Source of the DNA: Akkermansiaceae bacterium UBA7890
Lineage (GTDB): Bacteria; Verrucomicrobiota; Verrucomicrobiia; Verrucomicrobiales; Akkermansiaceae
Assembly (NCBI GenBank): GCA_002501065.1
Contig: DLRK01000043.1
Coordinates: forward strand, 44,728 to 108,727
Direction of reading: 5' to 3'
DNA length: 64,000 nucleotides
The notes below the pieces were generated by a model. It saw nothing but the letters and a program-made list of their open reading frames with translations. It searched no databases and had not been told where the DNA came from. A program made the position numbers and the translations under genes. Every line of letters begins with the position of its first letter. Positions within the stretch are counted from its first letter, which is position 1. This document shows positions 17,748 through 25,910 of the stretch, in pieces.

Positions 17748-19346
17748 TCATTCGTAGATGCCCTCAAGGAACCAGTTTCCAGGAGGCTGGCAGGCGAGAC
17801 GGAGGAGGGTCTGGTTGGCGAGTTGAAGATCCCATTCGATACGTTGCCAGCGTTCGGTGGGATTCCACCAGTGGCCCGAGAGAGGAAAGGGACCGTGAAG
17901 AGCGGCAATGGAACCACGGTGCGGTCCGCTCAGGAGGGCGAGGGGACGGGGGAAGTGGTCGTCGGGTTCACAGGCAACATGAACAGGAAGGGCGGGGCGG
18001 CAGCGTTTCAGCGGCAGGGCTGTCGGGATGCTGTCGTGGTCAAAGATCGGAAGTTGCGCCTTTCCGGTTTTTTTGCCCGCGATCCTGGATGTCCGATTGC
18101 ACAGGGGGTCTTCCATTTGGAACGAATCCGGTTGATGAGTGTTGATGGGGCGGGGAGTGCCGAGTCGACCAGGGCCGAGAAGGGCTTCCAGGCGTGCGAG
18201 GGTATCGGCGAACTTGTGAGGGTCCCGCAGGGAGCGATCGAAGAGGTGGTGTTGAGCTTCGCCGGGCAAGGCGGGAGTGAGCAGGAGGGACCAGGCCACG
18301 ACGGGAGCGGGTGCGCGGACGGTGTCCAGGTGGGTGTGGAGAAGGCGAAGAAGGGTGGAGGGGGTGCAGGTGGGTTCGGGCAGGCGTAGTTCGCGCAAGT
18401 GCAGGTTTCCGTCGGCGAAGGTGAGGGTGAGTCTGGTGGAGATGGTGGCACGCTGGGAGGAGCGAAGGCGGGAGCAGAGGGTGTCGAGACCGCGGCGCAG
18501 GAGGAAGAGGAGCGGTTCGAGGGTCTCGAGGGGGTGTTCAAGTTCGCGGGTGATGGTGAACTGTTGTGGTGGGCGGTGCAGGTTGAGGAGACGGTGGTAT
18601 TTGCCGTGCAGAATGTCGTGGAGGCGGGTTGCGCCGGGACCGAGTCGCTCTGCGAGTCCCTGGCGGGGAAGGGCGGCGAGGGCTCCCAGGGTGTCGATGC
18701 CCCAGAGATGGAGGAGTTCCGGGTCCGTGGTCAGTTTGCCGTGGTCGGTTTGGAGAGAAGAGAGAGGCAGCCCGGCAAGGGCCTGAATGCTGAAGACGGA
18801 ATGCTGCGCATTGTTGAACACCGGTTCCGGATGGAAGGTGAGAGTGGAGCGCAGGGCCCGGCTGCGCCCGGCAAGGAGGGCGAGATCTGGAGTGGGAGCG
18901 ATGGCGAGATGGAGAGGAAGGTGAAGTGGAGTGGCCTTGCGGAGGGCTTGTTCGATCCAGTCGAGGGGGGAGGTGAGGGCGTGGGGAAGGGAGAGGAGAT
19001 CGAGCAGAAAGGAGCCGGGGGCGGCCTCTTCAAAATCGGGTCCGAGAGAAGAGACGTATTCCCGGAGAGCATTCTGATGGAGGTGTTCGAGGGAGGGATC
19101 AGGGGCGAGAAGAATGAGTTGGGGGCAGCGTGCGAGAGCACGGGTGACGGTGAGGCCGGGGGCGATGCGGTGGCGGGTGGCGGCAGTGTTGACGGCGAGA
19201 AGAAGAGGTGTGGCACGGGTGGAGGAGGTTCCGGAAGAAGGATCAGTCGTCGAGCTGACAAGGGCTGTTGGTTCGGCGGTGCTCCCGGGACTGTCACGGA
19301 GAAGGACAGAGAGAGGAAAGGAGGGGATGTGAAGGGAGGAGTACAA
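17748..19346 (-). CDS. imuB: ImuB, inactive Y-family polymerase-like protein
   Basis: ImuB is the scaffold of the mutasome, linking DnaE2 to the sliding clamp. This 532-residue protein has a Y-family fold but lacks the catalytic acids: the N-terminus reads LHIPSFPLSVLL where active enzymes have an Asp, and the SxDE motif is replaced by APGSFLLDL. The helix-hairpin region GIDTLGALAALPRQGLAERLG is recognisable. A strong clamp-binding motif QLPIF lies near residues 431-435. A TGA in frame shortly upstream, with no ATG or GTG between, forces the TTG start at 19346. It sits 45 bases after imuA. The protein is unusually Pro/Thr/Ser-rich around residues 20-45. Confidence 0.9.
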   Translation of the reverse strand: MYSSLHIPSFPLSVLLRDSPGSTAEPTALVSSTTDPSSGTSSTRATPLLLAVNTAATRHRIAPGLTVTRALARCPQLILLAPDPSLEHLHQNALREYVSSLGPDFEEAAPGSFLLDLLSLPHALTSPLDWIEQALRKATPLHLPLHLAIAPTPDLALLAGRSRALRSTLTFHPEPVFNNAQHSVFSIQALAGLPLSSLQTDHGKLTTDPELLHLWGIDTLGALAALPRQGLAERLGPGATRLHDILHGKYHRLLNLHRPPQQFTITRELEHPLETLEPLLFLLRRGLDTLCSRLRSSQRATISTRLTLTFADGNLHLRELRLPEPTCTPSTLLRLLHTHLDTVRAPAPVVAWSLLLTPALPGEAQHHLFDRSLRDPHKFADTLARLEALLGPGRLGTPRPINTHQPDSFQMEDPLCNRTSRIAGKKTGKAQLPIFDHDSIPTALPLKRCRPALPVHVACEPDDHFPRPLALLSGPHRGSIAALHGPFPLSGHWWNPTERWQRIEWDLQLANQTLLRLACQPPGNWFLEGIYE

Positions 19347-19391
19347 GTGGAGTCGAGAGGTTGGGAAAAGTTCCCTGGTTGTCGGTTTCCC

Positions 19392-20081
19392 TCAGGAGCT
19401 CCGAACAGCAGCCTCTTTCTGGTCACAGATGGGCTTCAGATCATCCCGATCGCGTTCGAGATCAGCGAGAGTGAAGGCGGAATTGAAGGTGAGTTGAAGG
19501 GTGGCGCAGGGGATGAGGTGTCTGGGAGTAAAGATGAGGAGGGATACCCCGGACTGCCTGGCGAGATTGCGGAGGCGGTACCAGGACGAACTGGGGATGC
19601 GGCGAAGTTCCTCGAGAGGGTTGAGGAGAAGGTCGAGGATGAGCAGCGGGAGACTGCCGTCGTGCAGAAGGAGATCGCAGCAGCGCAGGGACTCATCGCC
19701 ATCCCGACAGCGAATCCAGAGCAGACGGGAGCAGGAATCCACGCTGTAGGAAGCAGGATCAAAGGAGTCCCGGCCATCGATGAGGGCGAGGAGCTTTCTG
19801 CTGGCAGGCGGGGGATGGGAGGCAGTGGTAGAAAGAGGTGATTCCTGGCGCTCTTCTTGCAGAAGTTCGGCAAGGATGAGGGAGAGACCGGAAGCGGGGT
19901 GAACAGGGGTGAGTTCGGAAAGGGCTCCGGCGGGAAAGGGGGGAAGGCGGGGGGAGGAAGGAACTGGAGAGGGGGAGTCACTCTCCCGGTGCGCTTTGGG
20001 GAATTTTTCCCGCAATTGCTGGCGTAGAGCCGGGAGGGTGGACTTCCGGCTTCGAATGGCAGCAGGGCTCCGCTCTGTCAT
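19392..20081 (-). CDS. imuA: ImuA-like RecA-related mutasome subunit
   Basis: This 229-residue protein is first in the imuA-imuB-dnaE2 operon. Its N-terminal 60 residues are basic and then Pro-rich. The middle and C-terminal parts show RecA-like strand/helix blocks (KLLALIDGRDSFDP, RLLWIRCRDGDESLRCCDLLL, SGVSLLIFTPRHL) but no Walker A motif, as is usual for ImuA homologues of the SulA/RecA-like type. In well-studied systems ImuA stimulates the complex during translesion synthesis. The start ATG at 20081 overlaps the first base of the LexA-type palindrome. Family identity rests partly on operon context because the sequence is divergent. Confidence 0.82.
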   Translation of the reverse strand: MTERSPAAIRSRKSTLPALRQQLREKFPKAHRESDSPSPVPSSPRLPPFPAGALSELTPVHPASGLSLILAELLQEERQESPLSTTASHPPPASRKLLALIDGRDSFDPASYSVDSCSRLLWIRCRDGDESLRCCDLLLHDGSLPLLILDLLLNPLEELRRIPSSSWYRLRNLARQSGVSLLIFTPRHLIPCATLQLTFNSAFTLADLERDRDDLKPICDQKEAAVRSS

Positions 20082-20119
20082 GTTCTAATGAACAGTATTC
20101 AGAAGGAGGAGGATGGCAA
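20081..20119 (-). promoter_or_regulatory. SOS promoter with LexA box overlapping the imuA start
   Basis: A perfect palindrome TGTTC-TAAT-GAACA occupies 20081-20094. It matches the verrucomicrobial LexA motif TGTTC-N4-GAACA as I recall it. On the minus strand it covers the -10 TACTGT (20097-20092), with -35 TTGCCA at 20119-20114 and a 16-base spacer. Transcription should begin about 0-4 bases before the ATG. A repressor bound here would block both promoter and start codon. Confidence 0.7.
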
Positions 20120-20259
20120 GGGAAAACACGGAAGAGCTAGATGGGCGGATCCTGCTTGAGATTCCGGAATTATGACTGTTCACGGATTCCGCCGTGGGGT
20201 GGTTCCATCCGGTATGAAGAGAATGTTTATGAACTGTGAATAAGTAACAGGTCCATGTG

Positions 20260-20288
20260 TTGACAGGTTGATAGTCACCAAATAGAAA
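20260..20288 (+). promoter_or_regulatory. Leaderless-type promoter of the zinc-ribbon gene
   Basis: A consensus TTGACA at 20260-20265 and TAGAAA at 20283-20288 are 17 bases apart. The ATG at 20296 begins seven bases after the -10, predicting a leaderless or nearly leaderless message. Confidence 0.6.
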
Positions 20289-20295
20289 AAATTTG

Positions 20296-20814
20296 ATGGG
20301 TATACGTGTGCGGCCGATGGGCGAAATGAAGTCCCAACCCGACCCAACTGAACGCGTGAAGTGTTGGAAGTGCGGGACCTGGTTCATGATGTCGCGAACG
20401 GCGACCCGGGGTTCGTGTCCAGATTGCGGAAGTCAGGTGGCACTCCACCGTCTCAACATGCCCATGATGCCGAGCGGGAAGAGCAAGCAGAAAGTGGTTC
20501 GCCTGTCTGTGGCGGAGGAGAAACTGCCACCTCAAGACCCGAAGAAGGAGAGGGCGTCGAAGAGCACGGAAGGGGTGCCATCGAAGTTGTCGGGCGAAAA
20601 TGACCCTGATTCAGATGTGCATCCCAGGAAACCGGGGTCTGAGTTGGGGGAGGCGGAAGTCCGCAGGATGTTCGTGGAGGCAGATCCGCGCAGGGAGGAT
20701 ACAGTGAGTGGGGGGGATATGCTCAGGGGGATCACGATGAAGACCCTGATTGTGTCAGTGGGTGTGGCGACCTTGGTTCTGTTGATTCTGATCTACGCGA
20801 TTGCCGCGAGTTGA
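20296..20814 (+). CDS. Zinc-ribbon protein with C-terminal membrane anchor
   Basis: I do not recognise a named family. The 172-residue product has a CxxC-x15-CxxC zinc ribbon near residues 22-45 (CWKCGT, then SCPDCGSQV). A long charged, low-complexity linker follows, then a single C-terminal helix (IVSVGVATLVLLILIYAIAAS). This is a tail-anchored layout with the ribbon in the cytoplasm. The start ATG 20296 is supported by the promoter immediately upstream; a TTG directly before it is an alternative. The maf start lies eight bases after its stop, so the two are probably co-transcribed. Confidence 0.72.
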   Translation: MGIRVRPMGEMKSQPDPTERVKCWKCGTWFMMSRTATRGSCPDCGSQVALHRLNMPMMPSGKSKQKVVRLSVAEEKLPPQDPKKERASKSTEGVPSKLSGENDPDSDVHPRKPGSELGEAEVRRMFVEADPRREDTVSGGDMLRGITMKTLIVSVGVATLVLLILIYAIAAS

Positions 20815-20821
20815 GGAGCAC

Positions 20822-21397
20822 ATGGTGCGATTCATCCTGGCGTCCGGATCTCCGCGTCGGAGTGACTTGCTGTCGAAAGCCGGATACGAATTCAAAGTGG
20901 AACCGGCCGAGGTGGAGGAGTGGCCACCGGGGAAGTATCCCTTTCGGAAACTTTGTGTGGCCAATGCCGCATTGAAGGCCAGGGAGGTCTCGCTGCAGCA
21001 TCCCGAGGCTGTTGTGTTAGGGGCTGACACGCTTGTGGGGTTGGGAGGAGAAGTCATGGGGAAACCACGTGATATCGTGGAGGCGGCGTGCATGTTGGAG
21101 CGGTTGTCAGGGCGGGTGCACGAAGTGTGCACCGGCGTGTGTGTGCGTTGCGGAACGGAGGAGCGTGTCTTCTTTGAGGTGTCCTGGGTGCGATTCCAGA
21201 GATTCGGGAAAGATGTCATCAAGGACTACACGCAGCGGGTTAACGTGATCGACAAGGCAGGGGCCTACGCCATCCAGGAGCACGGGAAGATGCTGGTGGA
21301 TAAGGTGGAGGGATCCTGTGACAACGTGGTGGGTTTGCCGATGGCACGGGTGGCGGGCGAGTTGGAACGATTCGGGGTCCTGCCGTGCGGGACTTGA
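20822..21397 (+). CDS. maf: Maf family nucleotide pyrophosphatase
   Basis: Maf proteins hydrolyse non-canonical or canonical nucleoside triphosphates and can restrain septum formation. This 191-residue protein opens with the hallmark FILASGSPRRSDLLSKAGYEF and has the catalytic Asp in VVLGADTLV. The second signature GKPRD and the C-terminal KAGAYAIQEHG-VEGSCDNVVGLPM are present. GAYAIQ rather than GAYGIQ is a minor variation. Start ATG 20822 follows GAGTTGAGGAGCAC, a fair ribosome-binding site at the end of the upstream gene. Confidence 0.95.
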   Translation: MVRFILASGSPRRSDLLSKAGYEFKVEPAEVEEWPPGKYPFRKLCVANAALKAREVSLQHPEAVVLGADTLVGLGGEVMGKPRDIVEAACMLERLSGRVHEVCTGVCVRCGTEERVFFEVSWVRFQRFGKDVIKDYTQRVNVIDKAGAYAIQEHGKMLVDKVEGSCDNVVGLPMARVAGELERFGVLPCGT

Positions 21398-21513
21398 TCG
21401 AGAGGAGGGAGTTTTAGTCCTGATTACGCGGTGGCGAGGCAGGGAATTGAGTGGGAGACAAGTTGGGAATTGGTTAAGGGGCGGGATTGTGGGAAATATG
21501 GAGCGTGAGCACG

Positions 21514-22440
21514 GTGGCAAGGTATCCCCTGATCCTGAATCCGAGGGCTCGAAGTGAGCGGGCGCGGCGGGCGCGGCACTTCGTGATGGAGCATGCGACG
21601 CGATTTGCGATTTATGCCACCAACAGTGCGGAGGAGGCGGCGGAACTGGCCCGGCGTTTTTCCGAGGCAGGAGAGGCTGTCGTGGTGGCGGCGGGTGGAG
21701 ACGGCACGCTCAATGCCGTGGTGGGGGGGTTGAGCGGTTCAGAGACTGTGCTGGGAATCCTTCCCACGGGAACAATGAATGTCTTTGCGCGTGAACTGAA
21801 CATCCCCTTCGGGCATCTGGCGGAAGCGCTCGAGGTGATCGATGCGGGGCATGTGAAGGAAGTGGATCTCTTTGAGGTGGAGGGTACGCCCTTCGTGCAG
21901 ATGGCGGGAGTGGGCTTCGATGCGCAGGTCATTGAGGAGACCACGAGCGAAGCGAAGCGGCGACTGGGACCGCTGGCGTATATTCTCTCGGCGGTCAGGG
22001 TGCTGGGATCCGAGCCTCCACGGATGAAGGTTTATTTTGACGAGGGACATATCGTGGAGGGGGCTTGTGTCCTGCTGGGCAACGGGGCGCTCTATGGGGG
22101 GCAGTTACGCCTTTTCGGGAAGGCGGACAACGCAGACGATCTCCTGGATGTCCTGGTCTATAAGAAAGCTGGTTACAAGGCGGCCCTGGGGTCGCTGGGG
22201 ACGGTGGCGCGGGGAGGTTTCGAGGCGGATGGCAAGGTGGTGGAGTATTATCAGACTTCCGGCCTTACCGTGGAATGTGACCGGGAGGTTCCCGTGGAGG
22301 TGGACGGCGAGTTGTGGGGGCGGACCGGACGGGTGGAGTTCAAGGCCATGACCGAGAAGTTGCAGGTCCTGGCCCCGGAGGAACGGGGGAAGAACTGGTG
22401 GGAGCAGATGCTGGCGAATCTCACGCCGGGAGCCAATTGA
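21514..22440 (+). CDS. Diacylglycerol kinase-like lipid kinase (YegS/DagK family)
   Basis: This 308-residue protein has the DAGK catalytic signature VVAAGGDGTLNAVVGGL near residues 58-75, with the GGDGT nucleotide loop, followed by LGILPTGTMNVFARELNIP. The C-terminal half contains the FEADGK and VEVDGE motifs typical of the beta-sandwich domain. It phosphorylates a lipid such as diacylglycerol in the inner membrane; exact substrate unknown. GTG 21514 is preferred because GGAG at 21500-21503 sits ten bases ahead; GTG 21505 or TTG 21487 are alternatives. It lies 116 bases after maf. Confidence 0.9.
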   Translation: MARYPLILNPRARSERARRARHFVMEHATRFAIYATNSAEEAAELARRFSEAGEAVVVAAGGDGTLNAVVGGLSGSETVLGILPTGTMNVFARELNIPFGHLAEALEVIDAGHVKEVDLFEVEGTPFVQMAGVGFDAQVIEETTSEAKRRLGPLAYILSAVRVLGSEPPRMKVYFDEGHIVEGACVLLGNGALYGGQLRLFGKADNADDLLDVLVYKKAGYKAALGSLGTVARGGFEADGKVVEYYQTSGLTVECDREVPVEVDGELWGRTGRVEFKAMTEKLQVLAPEERGKNWWEQMLANLTPGAN

Positions 22441-22503
22441 TAGTGGTGGGGAAGGTTAAATTAACCTTCCTCTTCCGGAGGGAAATTCCAGAATCGTGAT
22501 GCA

Positions 22504-23235
22504 GTGAAGTCCAGGCTTGATGATCTCTTTGAGTTCGCGTGTGGCGAAGTGAGGGATGAGGACTTCCGGGTCTTCTGTCCCGAGGATCCGGGTGACATGA
22601 GTTACGTGGATCTGTGCAGCGGAGTGCGCTCCCGGAAGGAGATCCCTGAAGTGGTTGATCCGGAATGGTTCGAGATCTTCGGGATCGCCCAGCGGGGGAG
22701 TCCGGAGCAATCGTCGCAGGAGGACCGTTTTGTGCGCTTCAAATTGTTTTGCGGGGCGGTGGCGGCGAATTTTCTTCTCAAGGAACCGGGCCTCGACCCG
22801 GTGGTGATCGTCAATTATGTCTGCTGTTCCCTGGTGCAGTCGGCGCGGGCGATGACGGACCATGGATTGACATCCATTTTGCTGGATGTCTTTCCGGCCC
22901 TGGCAAAGGAAATGGAGGATTACCGGGCGCCGAGTGGCTGGGTGGTCCAGGAGTATCCCTTCTGCCTGTTGGCAGGGATGTTGGTGGCGGAGGACCTGGA
23001 GGACTACGAATGGTCGGCGAAACTGGCGGTGCGGTTGGTGAAGGCGGAGGAGCAGGTGAGGGAAGAGAGCTTTTTCCCGGGACACGAGTTTCTCCTTGGG
23101 CTGACAAACTATGATTCCCTGCACCAGGAATGGCTTGCCCTGGCCGAATCCCTGAAGAATCCGGAGAAGGATGAAGCAGTGGATTCGGTAAAGGCCCGGT
23201 TAGGGGGCGTGGAGAAGTGGCGGAACCAGGATTAA
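22504..23235 (+). CDS. Hypothetical cytoplasmic protein
   Basis: No recognised family. The 243-residue product is acidic, with no signal peptide or membrane segment. It appears mostly helical in the C-terminal half, for example LLAGMLVAEDLEDYEWSA and the charged stretch after it. Two adjacent Cys occur in VNYVCCSLVQ. The start is GTG 22504; the nearby ATG 22499 leads to an immediate stop. It follows the lipid kinase by 63 bases on the same strand and ends convergent with thiS. Codon use and length support a real gene. Confidence 0.72.
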   Translation: MKSRLDDLFEFACGEVRDEDFRVFCPEDPGDMSYVDLCSGVRSRKEIPEVVDPEWFEIFGIAQRGSPEQSSQEDRFVRFKLFCGAVAANFLLKEPGLDPVVIVNYVCCSLVQSARAMTDHGLTSILLDVFPALAKEMEDYRAPSGWVVQEYPFCLLAGMLVAEDLEDYEWSAKLAVRLVKAEEQVREESFFPGHEFLLGLTNYDSLHQEWLALAESLKNPEKDEAVDSVKARLGGVEKWRNQD

Positions 23236-23299
23236 AAATGCCGGATTCCGTGATGATGGACCGTCTGCAGGTGGAACCAGGAATTCCTGTGGTGATGGT

Positions 23300-23500
23300 C
23301 TAGCCGCCGGCGGCGAGGACGATGATTTCCACCCGGGCTCCCTCCGAGAGGGCGGTGGAGTTGTGATCGCCACGGGGCAGAGCCTGGCCATCCAGTTCTG
23401 TCACCACGGGTTTGTGGGCGAGGTCCAGAGACTTGAGGAGATCGGCGACGGTGGTTTCGCATTCGAGTGCGTGTGCCCTGCCGTTGAGGATAATCTGCAT
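23300..23500 (-). CDS. thiS: Sulfur carrier protein ThiS
   Basis: ThiS is the small ubiquitin-like carrier that donates sulfur for the thiazole ring of thiamine. The 66-residue product has the beta-grasp pattern (MQIILNGRAHALECETTVADL) and ends with the required Gly-Gly after a hydrophobic strand (VEIIVLAAGG). It lies 17 bases downstream of thiH on the same strand. No thiG or thiF is adjacent, which is unusual since thiS is often beside thiG. Confidence 0.95.
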   Translation of the reverse strand: MQIILNGRAHALECETTVADLLKSLDLAHKPVVTELDGQALPRGDHNSTALSEGARVEIIVLAAGG

Positions 23501-23517
23501 CTCGAAGGGGGGGAGGA

Positions 23518-24675
23518 TCAGGCCGGGGCAGGCGCAAGGATTTCACGGTCCCAGTCTTTCCAGACTGGATCGAAACCCTCGCTGCGGAGTTGAGCAGCGA
23601 CGGTACCGGCCGGACGTTCGTCGTCTATTTCAAACTGTGGAGTGGCCCGGGCCTGGGAGCAACCGGTCGCTTGTCCGGTGGGATCAAGCTCAACCCGTCT
23701 TCCCCTGATGGTGTGGTGAAGGTCTTCTGCGCCTGCGCCGGTGTAGCCGCCCGGTTCGGTGTGGGAACCGGCGGAAACGTGCGTGACCCCGAGGGGAAAG
23801 AGGCGGTCACGGAGGGTGGCTGGTTCCCGGGTGGAGAGGACGATGCCGACCTGGGGAAAGGTGAGACGGAAGGCGCAGATGAGTTGAACGAGTTGACGAT
23901 CGGTGAGGGTGAGACCGGGGTCGGCCTGGTGTCGGTGATTTCCGGCGTGGGGCCGCAGTCGTGGGAAGGAGATGGTGAATTGTGCCTTCCAGCAGTGCTT
24001 GTAGAGGTATTCGAGATGGGCGGCGAGAGAGAGGGCTTCGGTGCGCCAGTCGGCGAGGCCGAAGAGGGCCCCGATTCCAATGCGCCGGAAACCGCCGGCA
24101 TAGGCACGCTCTGGGCAGTCGAGGCGCCAGTCGAATGCCTTCTTGGGCCCGGCGGTATGGAGGCGTTGGTAGGTTTCCCGGTGATAGGTTTCCTGGTAAA
24201 CGACCAGGCCTTCCGCTCCGCAGGAGACCAGTTCCGCATATTGTCCGTCCTCCATGGGTCCGACCTCGATCCCGAGGGTGGGAACAGAGGGGGAGAGGAG
24301 GCGCAGGCAATCCTGCAGGTAACCCTCCGAGACGAACCCGGGATGCTCGCCGGCCACGAGGAGGAGGTTGCGGAATCCGAGCGAGTGGAGGTGCCGGGCT
24401 TCGGTGGCGATCTGATCCAGGGTGAGGGTTGTCCGCAGGATGGGATTGTCGCGTGAGAATCCGCAGTAGCTGCAGTTGTTTACACACTCGTTGGAAAGGT
24501 AGAGCGGTGCAAAGAGGCGCATCGTGCGTCCGAAATGACGCCGGGAGAGCGCCGAGCTTTTCCGTGCCCGGGATTCCAGTTCGTCCGGGGGAAGAGGAGT
24601 CAGAAGGGACGCAAATCGCCGCAGGAGCGGAGAAAGCGGTCGATCCGGGTCTGCGAAGCAGGCTGCGAAGCTCAC
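23518..24675 (-). CDS. thiH: 2-iminoacetate synthase ThiH (radical SAM)
   Basis: ThiH splits tyrosine to dehydroglycine for thiazole synthesis in anaerobic-type thiamine pathways. The 385-residue product has the radical-SAM cluster motif CVNNCSYCGF (CxxxCxxC) near residues 63-72. It also has the conserved LYLSNECVNNC lead-in, GEHPGFVSEGYL, YQETYHRETY and the C-terminal block SAGSHTEPGGY. The start is GTG 24675, with no obvious Shine-Dalgarno. No TPP riboswitch sequence is seen upstream. It is the first gene of a thiH-thiS pair. Confidence 0.95.
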   Translation of the reverse strand: MSFAACFADPDRPLSPLLRRFASLLTPLPPDELESRARKSSALSRRHFGRTMRLFAPLYLSNECVNNCSYCGFSRDNPILRTTLTLDQIATEARHLHSLGFRNLLLVAGEHPGFVSEGYLQDCLRLLSPSVPTLGIEVGPMEDGQYAELVSCGAEGLVVYQETYHRETYQRLHTAGPKKAFDWRLDCPERAYAGGFRRIGIGALFGLADWRTEALSLAAHLEYLYKHCWKAQFTISFPRLRPHAGNHRHQADPGLTLTDRQLVQLICAFRLTFPQVGIVLSTREPATLRDRLFPLGVTHVSAGSHTEPGGYTGAGAEDLHHTIRGRRVELDPTGQATGCSQARATPQFEIDDERPAGTVAAQLRSEGFDPVWKDWDREILAPAPA

Positions 24676-24729
24676 GGACAGGAGAGGTCGGATTTGCGGA
24701 GGGGAATGTCAAAGGGGAAAAGGGGGGGT

Positions 24730-24773
24730 GGGGGGCTTCTGAAGAAACTGGGGGGGCTTCTGAAGAAACCGGG
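24730..24773. repeat. Two-copy 21-bp tandem repeat
   Basis: The unit, a G6 run followed by CTTCTGAAGAAAC and two variable bases, occurs twice with period 21; copies differ at one position. It lies in the 267-base gap between thiH and the next plus-strand gene. If translated in the frame of that gene it would give GGLLKKL/GGLLKKP, but I see no good start for such an extension. The rest of the gap (24676-24942) shows nothing else I can support. Confidence 0.6.
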
Positions 24774-24942
24774 AACTGGAACTCACCCTTTCACGGGGGA
24801 GCGAAGGGCGGGGAAGAGGCGCTTACCCGGACCCGCTGATGGGGAGAAGGGACAGGATAGCAGGAAAATAACATGGAAATGCGCATGGCAGGGGATTGAA
24901 CGCTTGATCAAGTGGGGCGGGAGCGGCACCTTCGCAGCGGCA

Positions 24943-25842
24943 ATGAGTGAAGTGGAGACCATTGAGTGCCGTCCCACCAGATGGTTCTATCTCAGGGCCG
25001 GGGCCATGGTCCTGATGTTCGGGGTGTTCCTGGTGCTGTTTCTGAAGGACTGGAAGGTCGGTTGGCCGAAAAAAAACGAGATCTATTACACCTTCAAGGC
25101 CTTCGAGGAGGCCAAGACGAAGTTTGCCGAACACGAGGACAAGAAAGGTGGTGCGGAGGAGTGGGAGGCATTCGCGCAGGCGCAGGTGATAGGTTTTCCG
25201 GATGGTGAAGGCATACTGCCACCAGGAGTAGATTCCTCCATCCGGTGGCCGGCTGTCCTGAACGACTATGCTGGCTACAGGAAGGCCCTGGAGGAAGAGG
25301 GAAAAAAGGCGATTCCCCCCTTGTGGACGAAGTACACCGATGAGAGGGGTTGGAGTTCTTCCATTCCAAAGAAGAGCTATGAGGCAGCCAAGATCCAGGA
25401 GCAGCTGTATTACGGAATCGGGAGTGGAGTTCTCCTGTTGATCACGGGATTTTTTCTGATCCGGACTTTGCGGCGTACGATGAAAGTGGACGGGGAAGCC
25501 TACTACGCGCCGGACGGTGCGAGGATTCCCTTCAGTTCGGTGCGCAGGATTGATGTGCGGAAGTGGGGAACCAAGGGGTTGGCTTACCTTTTCTATCGGG
25601 AGGAAGGGGCCCCGGAGGAGAGCGCGCTCAGGAAATCGAAGGTGGACGGGATGGTCTACGGACAATTCAAACAGGAGGAGGGGGCCCCTGCGGAAGCTCT
25701 CTTCCAGCGCATTCGCGACAATTTCAAAGGCGAGTTGATCGAGTTGGTCGAGTCGAAAGAGGACGAGGTGGAGAGTGGGGCGGAAGAGGCCGGAGAGGCC
25801 GGAGGGGAGGAGGGGCCAGGGGAGAACGGTCCGAAGGAGTAG
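24943..25842 (+). CDS. Two-helix membrane protein of unknown function
   Basis: No named family recognised. The 299-residue product has a first membrane helix near residues 14-33 (LRAGAMVLMFGVFLVLFL), a charged region of about 120 residues, and a second helix (YYGIGSGVLLLITGFFLI). A cytoplasmic C-terminal domain follows (YYAPDGARIPFSSVRRIDVRKW, resembling a small PH-like or bPH fold) and then a Glu/Gly-rich tail. Start ATG 24943 (MSEVETIECRPTRW) is chosen over upstream codons because the upstream extension is Arg/Gly-rich and repetitive. acpP follows after 68 bases. Confidence 0.72.
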   Translation: MSEVETIECRPTRWFYLRAGAMVLMFGVFLVLFLKDWKVGWPKKNEIYYTFKAFEEAKTKFAEHEDKKGGAEEWEAFAQAQVIGFPDGEGILPPGVDSSIRWPAVLNDYAGYRKALEEEGKKAIPPLWTKYTDERGWSSSIPKKSYEAAKIQEQLYYGIGSGVLLLITGFFLIRTLRRTMKVDGEAYYAPDGARIPFSSVRRIDVRKWGTKGLAYLFYREEGAPEESALRKSKVDGMVYGQFKQEEGAPAEALFQRIRDNFKGELIELVESKEDEVESGAEEAGEAGGEEGPGENGPKE

Positions 25843-25910
25843 ATTTTCAGAGTTGCCAAGTGCGTCAAGGAGGGCTAAGCCAGAAACAAGCAACCAATTG
25901 CGACGGATAC

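Noticed and set aside
23278..23289. 12-base palindrome CAGGAATTCCTG between convergent genes
   Set aside because: Short, no repeat elsewhere noticed and no T-run; chance is sufficient explanation.
24676..24760. TPP riboswitch upstream of thiH
   Set aside because: I looked for the conserved CTGAGA and the downstream aptamer core on the minus strand and found neither.
24708..24942. Possible N-terminal extension of the membrane gene starting at ATG 24708 through the tandem repeat
   Set aside because: The extension is Lys/Arg/Gly-rich and repetitive, and its Shine-Dalgarno would directly abut the ATG. MSEVETIECRPT at 24943 is a more natural start.
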